DNA of 62,000 nt from Zygnema cylindricum (Eukaryota > Streptophyta > Zygnematophyceae > Zygnematales > Zygnemataceae), in assembly GCA_037447655.1 (NCBI GenBank), contig JBBHKE010002493.1:1-62000 (forward strand). Direction: 5' to 3'. Below, piece by piece: positions 1 through 11,881 of the stretch. Under the pieces are notes generated by a model. The model saw nothing but the letters and a program-made list of their open reading frames with translations, did not search any database and was not told the origin of the DNA. How positions within the stretch are numbered: position 1 is the stretch's first letter; each line of letters opens with the position of its first letter. The position numbers were made by a program, and so were the translations under genes.

Positions 1-747
1 TAATAATATTTAATGTTTTTATTATATTATTTCTTTGTTTCTTTTTCTTGTTTTTTGTTTGGTTTTTTTTTTTTTTGTGGTGGCTGAATTTATTGAGAAA
101 AGAGGGAAAAAGTACACCATAAAATGGAAGTGAGTGATTCAACTTTTGGCAGGATGTGAGAAAAGCTGTCGGGCCAATTCTGCAAAAGACAGATCTTTCA
201 AAATTTGTTCTTTAGAAGAATCAAGATCAGTATAAAATTGTTTTCCTTTTGAATTTCATTTTCTCCTTCCTTTTTTTCCAAACCGGGTAAAATTCTGTAA
301 TTTCACATGTGAATGTTAAAAAAGCTGTAGAAAATTGAAATTTATCGTAAGAAAAGGTAAAATTTGACTTTCAGAAAAATAGAAAATTTCAGGAAATGTT
401 CATTTAGAATAGTTTTGGAGGGTTTTTTTTCTTTTTTCTTTTTTTCACTTAACGAAATCCTTGCCATTATTTGGAAAATTGATAATGTACATATGGCAAT
501 TGTACCGCAGGTCACTTTCAGATTTCAGTTTCAGTTTTTGTTCATTTTATGTTCAGCTTTACTTCAGCCCTTTAGTTCAGTTTCATTTTCAGTTCAGTTC
601 CATTGGATCCAGTTCTCTTAAAAAATGGGTCAATTTTAAATTTCTTAACAATTTTGTGGACGATAAAAATAACGCAGGTGGTTGACGTTCATTTATTTTT
701 TTTCTTATCTGTTTTGATTTTTTCTCCTTTCATTTGTTCGAACCATT

Positions 748-780
<33 letters not shown>

Positions 781-2355
781 TATTGTTGTTTATTTGTTTT
801 ATTTTTTTCTTTTAAGTAATAGATGAATAAAGTGGAGCCCACCGAGGGTGTCTCCTCACTTGAAAGAAAGCGAAAAGAAATATCTCTCGTAATTAAAAGT
901 GATCCACCTTTTTTGAAATTTTTTTGTAGTTCATGTTGGGCCTTTAGTTTTTACTTCAGTTAAATCGATTTTGTAGTGAAATAAGTTAAAAAAATTGTGA
1001 ATTTATGCGTAAGATTGGTGTTTAGTTTTGAAGGGGTTTTAGTTTTTTTTCTATAGTTTTTATTGTTATTTTAGATTTTTCGTAAGGGTAAGCTCTCACA
1101 ATCATCTAAAATGTAATTTTCAATCATCTAATGTGTTCGTGCGTCTCTTTAAAATCCCTTTGGTTGTAAAAATATATAAAATATATATAAAAATATACCA
1201 TTAATACATAAAAAATGCAATATGTTTCAGGTGTGCTGGCATAAAAAACTATATCAAACTGTCTACAAAGTGAAAAAAAAATGTACAAGATCTAAACAAA
1301 AAAAAAAAAAACACGAAGGCATCTTAGAAATGCAAGGAATAACGATCAAATTTTTGAAAATATGTAAACATGAGTTATTAATTTCTCTCTGAATGATGTG
1401 GACAATTGTGACCAGAAAAAAGGATTAGAAGTAAGAAAATATAAATAGCATTATATCGCTATTTAGAGCTATTTACGATGACAGCAATTCACACAAATAA
1501 CACTTTGAGAACTGAGAATAAATCAATGCAATAACCACATAAACACAAGAAATATTAATAAAATTGCAGCGAATCTCAGAAAAATAGAGTTAAGAGTTTG
1601 AAATATGAAAAGATGCACAAATTGTAATAGACATTAAATAGTGATTAAGAGTACCAAATCTTTGTAGTTTCACAATTAACATTATTTTTGCACTTGTCGC
1701 CACAGATTTTGGCGTATTTGACAATTAAATCCCGTCTTTCAAGCTGCCGTACTTTTGTGTACTTTGACATTTGGCTGTCTAGCCTGCGCCACGTGTATTT
1801 TGTTCTTTGGCTAAAACCTTGACAACGTACCCCAGGGGAGTACGCTATCATACAACCGTCCGTACGTTTTTCAAAAATATTATACTATATGGGTTTTTAA
1901 ATGAAGAAAAGTTGTAGAATTTGGATTATACTCTTTTGCTTCACTTTAAACTACGATACAGAGCTCTTGAACGGATGTTTAGCTTCGCACAAAATGTATA
2001 GCGTACGATATTTCGTGCGAAGTCACATTAAACCGTTTTAAAGGGGTGACGCGGATGCCGTACCAGCCGAATCTTCTCCACAAGGCATATGGCGTGGCTT
2101 AAAACTCTAAAAGTTTATGATGAATTTCCGTTAGAAGAAAGAGGTTGTTTAAATAGTGTCGCACTTTGCCGTACCATGTCGTACTGTTTTCTTTAGGATT
2201 TTCTGAAAATCAACAAAACAGAAGATCCGACCATGATTCTCCAATAGTCCAAGAGCAAATATTGACCGTTAGATTATCTTTTGACCTCGTCCGCGTAGCA
2301 ATCCGTACATCCGTCTTTCTAATTGGCACTCACCTCCGGGAAGTGCCTAATCAAC
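1..2355. other. AT-rich intergenic DNA, no gene seen
   Basis: Long T and A runs and short open frames without family resemblance or splice-linked partners. A (GTT)n microsatellite lies at about 749-780. From about 1,800 onward GTAC/CGTAC words become frequent, as in the transposon-derived DNA to the right, so part of this may be old mobile-element sequence. Nothing here supports a coding exon. Confidence 0.5.
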
Positions 2356-2357
2356 TA

Positions 2358-2829
2358 CACCGTGAATCGCTATTAGCGTACATGACGCTAATTGGGGTAC
2401 CCCTTTTTTTGGGGCAAATTCTCAAATAGAATAAAGTACGCTAAATGTTTTTGCACGTTATTTGAGGTACCCCGCTCAATGCGGTTCATAACTGTAATTT
2501 AGTTCTCTTTTAAATAGTGTGGTGTACGGACTGCCAGATCTGTACTACTTCGTACATTTTTAAAATTAAAAGTACAGAAAATATAATAATATATAATTGC
2601 GTAAATATTTTCCGGCATACGCAGATGTCAAAAAAACGCGACGGCGTACGATTTGAACAGTTTCGTACATATACATGTTTTAGTACGGACATATTATGTG
2701 CTGAAAATTTTTACAAAGCAGTTTACAAATTAGAGTACATGATAAATTAGAATCATGGTGTACCCGAAAAAACAGAATTTACCGTAAAGTACGCTAATTG
2801 TTTCATTACGCTAATAGCGATTCACGGTG
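2358..2829. mobile_element. TA-flanked inverted-repeat element, family A copy 1
   Basis: A 472-bp element with matching inverted ends that begin CACCGTGAATCGCTATTAG, the two ends agreeing for at least 24 bp, and flanked by TA on both sides. It has no coding capacity. TA duplication with such ends fits a Tc1/mariner-like or related MITE; the superfamily is an inference from the duplication only. Confidence 0.75.
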
Positions 2830-3017
2830 TACCACCGTGTACCGCTATTTGTGTAAACAATTTTGTCGCCACTGAAAACAAATTTTCTCCGTACACACTT
2901 GTCCGATTTTCAATCGTCAGACCGCCAATCGGAAGCTGAGAATTTAACCTTTCAATCTCTACCGTCAGATCCACAAACCGACATGTATGTACGGAGAAAA
3001 GTTGTATTAACTATTAA

Positions 3018-4607
3018 GGGTGAAGTTCCATCATACGTTTCTGTAATTGTACGGCAAACTCTACAGACCGGGTCGATTGAGTCGATGTTCCATCACGTAG
3101 AATCTGTAAGCCACGTGTTTAAAATTTACTGGCGCCACGCAAGCTACGATCCGATATTGAATATCTTCCAGATACTTAGCACCGACAAACTTAACTTCAA
3201 ATCTTGACTTGCGTACCATGTACCTGCGTACGAAGTAATCATACGACAAAACTTTTATACATTTTACTAGTATTGGGTATCGAGGACCCATTGCCGATAT
3301 TCGATATATATCGAATATCAAGTACCCGATAATCGATATATCGCTTCGATATATCGAATTTCAAATTATCGCGATGTATTGCCGATATATCGCCGATATA
3401 TATCGTATCGTTGATATATCGAAGCTAAAAATAAATAAAATCCCACAGGCTTTCAAAGTCTCGTGACTTCGGACAAAGTGACTGTAAAATCTTTGCCGAA
3501 AAGAAATACGGTTTTTTCCTGAAAGTCAGCAGAGTGAAGGAGATCTCTGAGGTACATTGACGAGGTACACTTGTGAAGTACACGTACATCATATGCAAGT
3601 ACGATTTTCTAGACGAAAAAGGTCGGTTTCCAAATATTCGATGATTTTTGAGATTTGGTAGTCAGCTTACGTGAAACCACTCATATCAGAACACGTATGT
3701 AAAACTTTTTGACAAAAGATACGCGATGTACCCGAGACCTATGTAATACATAAATTGTGCTGTCCGTACTATTACAGAGACCTCCTCGTGTAACCATACC
3801 CCAAATAATTAATTATTAGAATTTCAAAATTAGTACTTTTTTGTCGGTTACATTTTGCGGCGTCTACCTTTAAGTCACGGAACGAAAATCACGGCGTACG
3901 TGGCGTATTAGACAATTTGACTTTTTCGCTAAAATAACATATTATATAAAAAAATAAATATAAAATATTTAAAAAATGCTATATATCGCGATATATATCG
4001 CGATAGTTTATGTTGGTCTCGGTACGATATATCGAAGATCCTCCTCGATCGATATTCGATATATCGAATATCGAGATTATCGCGATATGAATCTACCCGA
4101 TACCCAACACTACATTTTACAGACGTCAGTCTGTACGCCAACTGAGTGTTTAGGGTTTCACTTTTCGAACATAACGAAAGTCCTTTGAGAGAAATAGTGT
4201 GACGAACAAAAGTTACCGAAAATAGCGAGACGAGGGAATGTTACGAAATTTCGTTTTTATTTTCGGTTGTATTTTAGAAACCGCGTGTCATGTGCAAATC
4301 TTAAGATTTTTCGTTGGTTTTGCATCATGACACGTAGCTTAATCGTCCAGCGTGTCACGATTTTTTTTTTCTGTATCTGCCAACCCACCTCCTCGAGGTG
4401 GGTTGAAAGTTACAGAAAAAAATGAAGCGAACTCCTCGCAGATGAACATCCAACGGCTAGTTTTACCTCCAAGACCTTCAGAGAGTATCGGCAAGATTCT
4501 TTGTAATGTAGTTTTTCGTATAAAAACAAAATAAGTGGTACAACATGGTACGGAGGATCGCGGATTTCTGTAAACTACGCCACTTTTCGCATGATGGAAC
4601 GTCACCC
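3018..4607. mobile_element. PIF/Harbinger-like MITE, family G copy 1, itself interrupted
   Basis: The ends are inverted copies of GGGTGAAGTTCCAT-type sequence, flanked by TAA on both sides (3015-3017 and 4608-4610). The parts 3018-3267 and 4121-4607 align in reverse orientation with the uninterrupted copy at 56130-56856. A hAT-like element (3268-4112) sits inside. Arms AACCCACCTC/GAGGTGGGTT form a tight palindrome near 4382-4404, at the position where the other copy has a perfect 28-bp palindrome. A 3-bp TAA/TTA duplication fits Tourist-type MITEs. Confidence 0.7.
3268..4112. mobile_element. hAT-like non-autonomous element, family C copy 1
   Basis: 845 bp bounded by TAGTATTGGGTATCGAGG and its inverted counterpart ending CGATACCCAACACTA. 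It is flanked by the perfect 8-bp duplication CATTTTAC (3260-3267 and 4113-4120). The 8-bp duplication and TAGTG-like ends fit the hAT superfamily. The subterminal regions are dense in the palindrome CGATATATCG. No transposase frame is seen. Confidence 0.85.
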
Positions 4608-4653
4608 TAAGTGGCAAAAAAAAGGAGTAACAGTAATAGCGATTCACGGTGTA

Positions 4654-5207
4654 CTGTACGGAATGTGTAGAATCGCTACACTTGATGATACTCTCTCGAG
4701 GGACATAAATGTCCAATTCATATGGATTTGACTTTTTTACGAGAAATACGTAGTATTCGCTTATTTCATAGTTTTCGCAAATCTCGTATTGTTTTCACTG
4801 TACGAAAATGTACCACAATGTAAAAAAAAGTAAGAAAAGCGTGACCCTTAAAAAATTAGAATCCTTGAAAATCCTGAAAAGGTACCAAAGATATAGGGAA
4901 ATGTACTCTCTTGTGGGACAACAGGCAGCCGCCACGTGGCAAGGTGGAGACAAATCCACCAAAATCCAACAGAAAGTCTTTGACGTAAGATATCCCGTCA
5001 CACTCTTTTTGTCTTCCCTTCAACTTCGTGGTTTCCCGCCATAGATGTCCAATTCGTACGGATTTGGACTTTTTTACGAAAACTACGTATTTTTCGTTTG
5101 TTTCGTAGCTTTCGTGAATTTCGTACGTCTCAAATGTACGGAGGATTGTACGGACATTTTCAAAAAAAGAGACGGTGGCTCATTTGCACGCGCGTATTTT
5201 TTACCTA
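4654..5207. other. Intergenic, no gene seen
   Basis: GTAC-rich sequence with short unsupported frames. Two near-copies of a word containing TTACGA and TACGTA (about 4,725 and 5,065) suggest decayed duplicated DNA. No exon with family similarity was found. Confidence 0.4.
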
Positions 5208-5860
5208 TCCTCCACTCCGTCTTCAAAAGGAAGCCGCCGTTGGAGACGCCATAAATTCACCCGCTCGCCGCTAGTTCGTTGCACTTATCAGTTTTGCACT
5301 TTTGCTTCATTTGCGCGCGCATATTTGTATATAAGCGGCGAGTCGTGCAATTTATGGCGTATCGCACGCGTATTTGTATATGAGCGGCGAGCCGCGGAAT
5401 TTATGGCGTCTCGCACGCGTATTAGTATATGAGCAACGAGCCGCAAAATTCATGGCGTCTCGCACGCGTATTTGTAGCGGCGAGCCGCGGAATTTATGGC
5501 GTCTAGCACGCTTATTTGTATATGAGCGGGGAGCCGCGGAATTTATGGCGTCTCGCACGCGTATTTGTATATGAGCGGCGGGCCGCAAAATCCATGGCGT
5601 CTCGCACGCGTATTTGTAAATGAGCGTCGAGCCGCGAAATTTATGGCGTCTCCTACGCGTATTTGTATATGAGCGGCGAGCCGCGAAATTTCTAGCGTCT
5701 CGCACGCGTATTTTTACATGAGCGGCGAGCCGCGGAATTTCTGGCGTCTCACACGCGTATTTTCATCTGTCCTCCACACCGTCTTTAGGAGGACGTCGCC
5801 CTTGGAGACGCCGTAAATTTCGGCGCTCGCCGCTAGCTCGTTGCACGTTTCAGTTTTTAA
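5208..5860. repeat. 49-bp minisatellite with direct-repeat flanks
   Basis: From about 5,310 to 5,760 a unit of about 49 bp, built around GAGCGGCGAGCCGCG and CTCGCACGCGTATTTGTATA, is repeated about nine times with point changes and one short unit. The array is far more GC- and CpG-rich than its surroundings. On each side lies a copy of a ~90-bp segment in the same orientation (5208-5300 and 5764-5860) containing TGGAGACGCC and GCTCGCCGCTAG. Open frames crossing the array are by-products of the repeat. Confidence 0.85.
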
Positions 5861-6312
5861 GGTTTTCAATGTTTAAATATTTAAATTTAAAAAGTACAAA
5901 AAAGTACGAACTTTACCTACGAATTTTAAAAGTTTGAAATTGTTTTATGCGCACGGAACGTAGTATTCGTTAGTTTACTCCGTGCGTTTTATGCGCATAG
6001 GACATATATGTTTCCCGCGCTTCGAGTTGTCGTTTCGAAAAGACAAGGTTGAAAAGCAACCGTTAAAAAAAACAAAGCGTTTGGAAGAAAAGGGGGCTTT
6101 AGTGGTACATTGACATTGAAAGGAAAACTCGTACAAGTGATATAGTAGGACAGTATATATTTTGCAATGAAATTGCACAGTTAGAAAAATCTTTGATGAT
6201 TCTCAATATATAATATTTAATCTACATGATACCACTCAAAGCTTAACAAGTATGTCTAATGTTACAACTAGTAACGAGGTTCGTACAATTAGAGAAACTT
6301 CCATGGAACTAA
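5861..6312. other. Intergenic, no gene seen
   Basis: AT-rich linker between the minisatellite and the next MITE. No supported exon or RNA gene was seen. Confidence 0.4.
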
Positions 6313-7088
6313 GGGTATGTCTCCATGTGCCAAAGTAAGGGTTTTTTTTTGTCGTATTCCTCTAAAAATTAGCACCGTAACGCTTAAGTTACAACCGTAA
6401 GAAAAAAACGAAAAAAATATATTTGCATCTTGCGTCATCGTCAAACTTACATTGTACTTCATGTTGTCGTCTTTTGTTTTTCAACCCACGGCCACGTAAA
6501 AAAACGTCATCTCCAACTTTATTTTAAAACATACCAGGGGTGTGTTTTAATTAAAGTATCACCGTTAGACAAAAAGGAACACATATTCGCACGTGTCGAT
6601 TTTTTATTTTTAATTTCAAACGATTTCAAGCGATGGGGAAAAGTGCACGATTCGATAAGTTTTGTCCGTTTGAGTTCAGTACAACAAGGAAAAGTACACA
6701 ATTTGTTGTGTTTTGTCCGTTGCCATCACGTACGAGTTTTTTTTTGCAGGGGTCTCAAGATTACGATGCCATTTCACGTCGACCGGACAGGAGACTCAAA
6801 GGCAAAGCGCATCTTCTTCAACCATGAAACGGCAGGGGGTGGAAGGCGGTACATATACAATGTTAGAAAAATACATGCGACGTCATAAAGAACTACAAAA
6901 ATTTACGTGCGTCATCACAAATTGTAAACGTTGTCAGCCGTCACGAGCATTGTCGGCGTATACAATTGTCACACCCTTAAGTAACAATTTCGTTGTTACA
7001 CATTGGGACACTTGAAAACAGTGTAAGTAGAATCTGTGTTGGAATACAAAGTAAGTTCGCTAAGTTACAAGTACATAGAGACACACCC
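6313..7088. mobile_element. Tourist-like MITE, family H
   Basis: 776 bp with imperfect inverted ends (GGGTATGTCTCCATGTG against GGGTGTGTCTCTATGTA), flanked by TAA on both sides (6310-6312 and 7089-7091). The GGG start and 3-bp TAA duplication are typical of PIF/Harbinger-derived Tourist elements. The open frame at 6430-6888 inside it resembles no transposase domain I know and is not called as a gene. Confidence 0.6.
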
Positions 7089-7091
7089 TAA

Positions 7092-9622
7092 GGCGTTATT
7101 GTCCTCACAAGGTTAAACGACAATGATGCATAGGAGGAGTCTCGGAATGGCGTCAATCGATTCGATCTAACGGTTTAATCGCGATTTTGTTTACTTTAAT
7201 TTGCTGAAAATTGTAAATTGACTGGACCGCAACAAAATGTTAGAATGAACATTCAGTGGTAGTTGTAATTTACGGGACAGGAAACTGAACCAGATCAGTC
7301 GCAGCATTAGCAGCTAATCTGTTTTTACAGGTTTTTGTCGTACGGAATATATGGTCCGTTTGAATAAATCGAGCCCTAAACGTTCTCCTTAGATTTGCTC
7401 CGACTTCGAAACGGATATTGACTGAGTTTTAGGAAACTTCTGTGAAACTGGAAATTGTGACGGAAGTTCTTACAAAACGACAATAAAATAGTACATTTTT
7501 TTTTAGTTTTGGTGGCTAGCATACCTTTTTCTAAAGCATAAAACAACGTGGAGAAAAGAGTACTCACATTTGTCGTTACATAAAATATATATGAAATGGT
7601 TCTTACCACGTTTGCTCTTTTGGACTTTTGGTTTAGAGGCTTGTACGGAAGTCTTGCCACGTCAGGAGACCACTGACGCAAACGTTTTAACAGAGCTGTA
7701 CGGAATGAGGAGCGACCTATTTGAGTGGTGGGCGGTCAGACTCTGGAGGACGTCAAGTTTGGCGGCAGTCATTCTGACCGGCCGTCCGCTTGTTCAGCTC
7801 TTTTCCCGCTGAAAAGATACTATGCCGTTTTTTTGTCGCGTACTTCAGGCAGAAAAGTCAAGGAGAGTTCTGTTCTTCTGTTTTATTTGTACCCTAGTGC
7901 TGACTGAAGAGTTTCGGAACATTTGCCATAGACCTACCACGTGGACTGCTGAGATTTACTTTGAGAGCGGACGGCTGGAAAGGCGGTGCTAATCCGTACT
8001 GTCTTACGGCAAGGTAGGACAGGCAAAAAAATCCACCCGAAAAAGTTTGAAGCTCATTTGCGTCAATAAACGACAAATACGCTGCTGCTTTGCAAGTTTG
8101 CATGTGTTCTGACGTCGGACCACTAGGGCTGCGCAATGATGTCCACGTGGCGCCAAATTTTTGTTACGCTGCTCAAAACTGGACTTTCCCAAAGTTTGAA
8201 ACGCCGTAAACCCTGTCGACACGTGCGGATCAGGATAGTCGTGCATTAGAATTTAATCTTCACTTTCTCGGTTATGACATTTCGGGAAAGAAACTAAAAA
8301 GCTGTTATGGTTCCGCGTCATCAGAGGCCAAAAGTGGCCATTTTCAAAAATAATTAGCCGTCCAGATCAGAATCCGCAGTAATCGCACGGCCAGTGAATT
8401 CCAAAGGCGTTGAAATGACCAAAAAAATTGTTGCCCGACAACGTTTCTGCCGCGATGTGTACCTGACCGACATCTGAAGCAAACGAATATTCATTTTTGA
8501 TTCCGACAGATTCAGACCAAATCAGCCGTTGATCGACTACCTTCCTTTCCTTGGAGCCAAGAGACAAATTAATGCGTACGGCACCAATGAATTTCACTTC
8601 ACATGAAGCGTCGGTTGATGTTTTTGGCATTTTTCTCTATGTCCTTCCGTGACTTACGTCATTTACCTCAAAGACAAAACATTCATTGGTCAAACAATGA
8701 TTTCCCGAATTTGCCCACGAGCCTCCACGTCATCCAGACAGAAAAACGTCAGCAAGTGACAAACAGGCTTTCGATAGCCGGAAAAATAAGAAAATGGGGT
8801 ACTGTACCTTTTCCTTTTTTTGTGTGGCTCTCGGCCCGGTCGGGCCACTTTTTCGCTTATTGTCGTTTTACGAAAATTAGCGAATGCTCATTGGTTGAGA
8901 TTGCCGCGGAAAACACGGTGGGCGTGTAATGTACGGAAAGAATTGGAACAGGACAAAATATTACTGCCTGTGAAGATTTTTGCGAAACTTCTTTTGTCGT
9001 CGCAGAAGGGAAAATCGGTTCGGCCAAATTTGGACTGAAAAAAAAATCTACAGTTTTTTTTCTTCCTTCTATTTATATATGACAACGCGGAGAATTTTGA
9101 TTGGCCAAAAATATGACCACGGTCGTCCCATGGGGTGCCAAAATCGGGTCATCGGGAAACGACCGCGTAATGACTCAAAAAAATTGAAAAATGGCCGGTT
9201 GGGCGCGTGGGCTAAATTACAGAATTGGAAAAATGAGCCGTCGTACCGTAAATCTAGACAGATCCAAAACAGTAAAAGACAAATGGTTTAATGAACCGAC
9301 ATTTTGAACACCTGTGAAAACATATTCTTCTTGGAGAAAGCGGATAAGAGACCACAACGACAGCCTGGCAGAAAGATAGTCATATCCCGACAAGTGTCGC
9401 GTGCAAATTGCTGAAACGAATCTTTCAATCATCAGCTATCATTAAATGACTCAATTCTTGTTGGCAATAGACGACAAAAGAGCAGCTTCTCCTCGGGCTC
9501 CACAAGCTTGGCTTTCATTGGTCCTACCAAGATTTTATTCAAATGTACGAACGCTTTGGCGTTGCACAAAACGCCGAATACGTTTATTTGTTTTATTAAC
9601 CCAGGAATATCGAAGAGATTGA
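7092..9622. other. Gene-free stretch of unknown nature
   Basis: About 2.5 kb of mixed composition with many CGTACGG and GACGTC/CACGTGG words. Short frames occur on both strands, but none shows a domain motif or joins to another by plausible splice sites. It may be old, unrecognised mobile DNA. Confidence 0.35.
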
Positions 9623-9630
9623 CCGATTCG

Positions 9631-10674
9631 TAGTGTTGGGTATCGAGGACCATTTGCCGAAATTCAATATATATCGAGTTTCAGATACCCGATAATCGAT
9701 ATATCGCTTCGATATACGGAATCTCAAATCATCGTGATATATCGCCGATATATCGCCAATATATCGAAGCTTCTTAAAAAAAATAAAAAAAATCTTGCTA
9801 GTCAATTCTCGGAAGAAGACAAGGACAGCTGTCAAAGTGGTGGAGGATGTTTTTTTTTTTTCACGAAACTGCGAATCGGAAACTGTAAATGGATTAATTG
9901 AGAACCTAATTAATTGAAATTTGATTTGCTGCTGCCGCTGCAGCCAGAAGTAGTGCTACTGCAGATGCTAGTACTAGCTGCAGATGCTAGTACTAGCTGC
10001 AGATGCTAGTACTAGCTACTGCTGCTGCAGTAGTACTAGTTGCTGGCAGTGCTACTGCAGCAGGTAGTACTAGCTACTGCTACTCCAATTAATAAAAATA
10101 AGAATAAGATTTTACAATTTGTACACTTCAAAAAATAATTAATAATAATAATTGAAACTCACATTTTGTACACTTCATAAAATGATTAATAAAAATAAGA
10201 ATAAAATATCACATTTTATACACTTCATAAAATATTGAATAAAAATAATAATAAGAATTCTCATTTTGTACACTTCAAAAATTAATAAGTCTGCAATTTT
10301 TTTTTCATATCATACTTTGACTAAATTAGTGTGGGTTTCAAGTTTTCATATGTGAAGTTCTGTACCGTAGTACGTACTAAATAAGTAACTATATGAATTA
10401 GTATTACAATATTAGTACTTTTTCGTCGGTTACATTTTGCGGCGTTACCTTTTTAAGTCACGGAACAAAAATCACGTCGTTCGTCGCGTTTCATAAAATT
10501 TGTCACTATCGCTAAAACAACATATTAAAAAAAAAAAATATTTTATAAAATACAATATATCGCGATGATTTATGTTGGTCGCAGTACGATATATCGCGGA
10601 CTTTCCTCGCTCGATATTCAATATATTGAATATCGAAATTATCGCGATATGAAACTACCCGATACCCAACACTA
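9631..10674. mobile_element. hAT-like non-autonomous element, family C copy 2
   Basis: 1,044 bp starting TAGTGTTGGGTATCGAGG and ending CGATACCCAACACTA. It is flanked by the perfect 8-bp duplication CCGATTCG (9623-9630 and 10675-10682). The ends and CGATATATCG-rich subterminal regions match copy 1 at 3268-4112, but the middle holds two tandem-repeat blocks that copy 1 lacks. Confidence 0.88.
9941..10290. repeat. Two tandem-repeat blocks inside the family C element
   Basis: Block 1 (about 9,941-10,085) repeats GCAGATGCTAGTACTAGCT and related GCTACTGCTGCAG words, themselves palindromic around AGTACT. Block 2 (about 10,083-10,290) has about four degenerate units of roughly 60 bp carrying TTGTACACTTCA followed by AATAAAAATAAGAAT. 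Both are absent from the sister copy at 3.3-4.1 kb. Confidence 0.75.
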
Positions 10675-10761
10675 CCGATTCGGAAATGGTGGCGGTGTTT
10701 TTGTTTTTTCTAATTCTATTTTTTTTTTTTAGGATTTCACACAAATATTATAGGTACGCTA

Positions 10762-11879
10762 CACCGCCAATCGCTATTAGCGTTGTATACGCTAATCCCG
10801 TCCCGCTTTTTTTTTTTTTACTCTCAAATAGAATTATCCACACTATTTAAAAAACACCCTAATTCCTAATTAGTAGTGTTGTGTATCGGTAAAAAACTTA
10901 TCGCGATAACACCGATACCGATAGTTATCGGTTATCGAACGGTTAGAGGTTCCGATATATCGGTCTGGGACCAACAAATTCCATATCGGCGATAACTTAA
11001 AAAATATATAGTATGCATACAATAGTACTTTATAACATACTGTATTATTTTATTGATTTTATATAGTGTGGCATGCCACGTATAGAAATCTGTTCCGTTA
11101 TGGTTTAACTGCAATTTATGACGGTAAACGCGGCACATAAACGTTGGCCGGTTAACTGAACAAAAATCTTACGGCGTCGTACGGAAGTTTACAAAAAAAC
11201 TGGTGAACATGGAACCGGAAAAGGACGGCGGACACAAAAGTACAACGGACGCAAAATAACATTATGCGCGCCGGCGGAATCGAACGGACGACTTGGAATG
11301 AGAAAACACGAGCGGACTGGCCAGCGTGAGCACCAGCATCCCGGAATGGCTCTTTTGGCAGCTTTTGCCAAAAAAACCGACAGATTGACACGTGGCAGGT
11401 CCCCAGTGGATCTCAAGGAATTAAAGGACAAAGCCATGGCGTCGGATGTGAAAGGTACATCGTTTTTATTGGATCCGTATCAAAATCGTACAAATTTCAT
11501 GGCGGCTATGGTACTTTCTATGCTTGTACACGTCCGGAGAATAAGACGTACAGTTGAGTGTACAACCGTACATTTATCTGTACGGTCCGTACAGTTATCG
11601 CCGATAATTATCGTTTTCGGCATTATCGCCGATAAGAACCCGATATTATCGGCTACTTATCGGCGATAAGACCGATGTCGATATATCGTACCAATATATC
11701 GATTATCGGATACCCGAAAAAAGGCCCATATCGGTTATAGGCAAATCCTTACCGATACACAACACTACTAATTAGTGTAATCGATTTCTTCGAAAATTTC
11801 CAAATTCCCAATTAGCGTAAACCACGCTAATTATTCGTATGCGCTAAAGAAACTTCTACGCTAATAGCGATTGGCGGTA
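10762..11879. mobile_element. TA-flanked element, family A copy 2, carrying a nested hAT-like element
   Basis: The left end is CACCGCCAATCGCTATTAGCG and the right end its near-exact inverse, in a TA context. The element proper is only 10762-10873 plus 11776-11879; the rest is a hAT-like insertion. Its ends differ from copy 1 by GCC for GTG, so it represents a subfamily. Confidence 0.7.
10874..11767. mobile_element. hAT-like non-autonomous element, family B copy 1
   Basis: 894 bp with ends TAGTGTTGTGTATCGGT and ACCGATACACAACACTA, flanked by the perfect 8-bp duplication CTAATTAG (10866-10873 and 11768-11775). The subterminal arms are built from repeated CCGATA and TATCGGCGATAA words. Its first seven bases match family C, suggesting a related transposase. 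No transposase is encoded. Confidence 0.88.
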
Positions 11880-11881
11880 TA

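Larger units (their letters stand above)
2833..4651. mobile_element. Fold-back MITE, family D copy 1, split by a nested insertion
   Basis: The left part (2833 to about 3014) matches the complete family D copies at 21188-21407 and 30802-31017, including the subterminal word CTCCGTACACACTTGTCCG. The matching right end (GCGATTCACGGTG, followed by TA) is found only at 4611-4651. The sequence between is another transposon, family G copy 1. The left end nearly abuts family A copy 1. Confidence 0.7.

Noticed and set aside
5310-5760. Regularly spaced repeats resembling a CRISPR array
   Set aside because: Units are contiguous 49-bp tandem copies without unique spacers, in an intron-bearing nuclear genome.
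6430-6888. 152-codon frame within the Tourist-like element
   Set aside because: No transposase motifs, no supporting homologue recognised, and its reading is interrupted in neighbouring frames.
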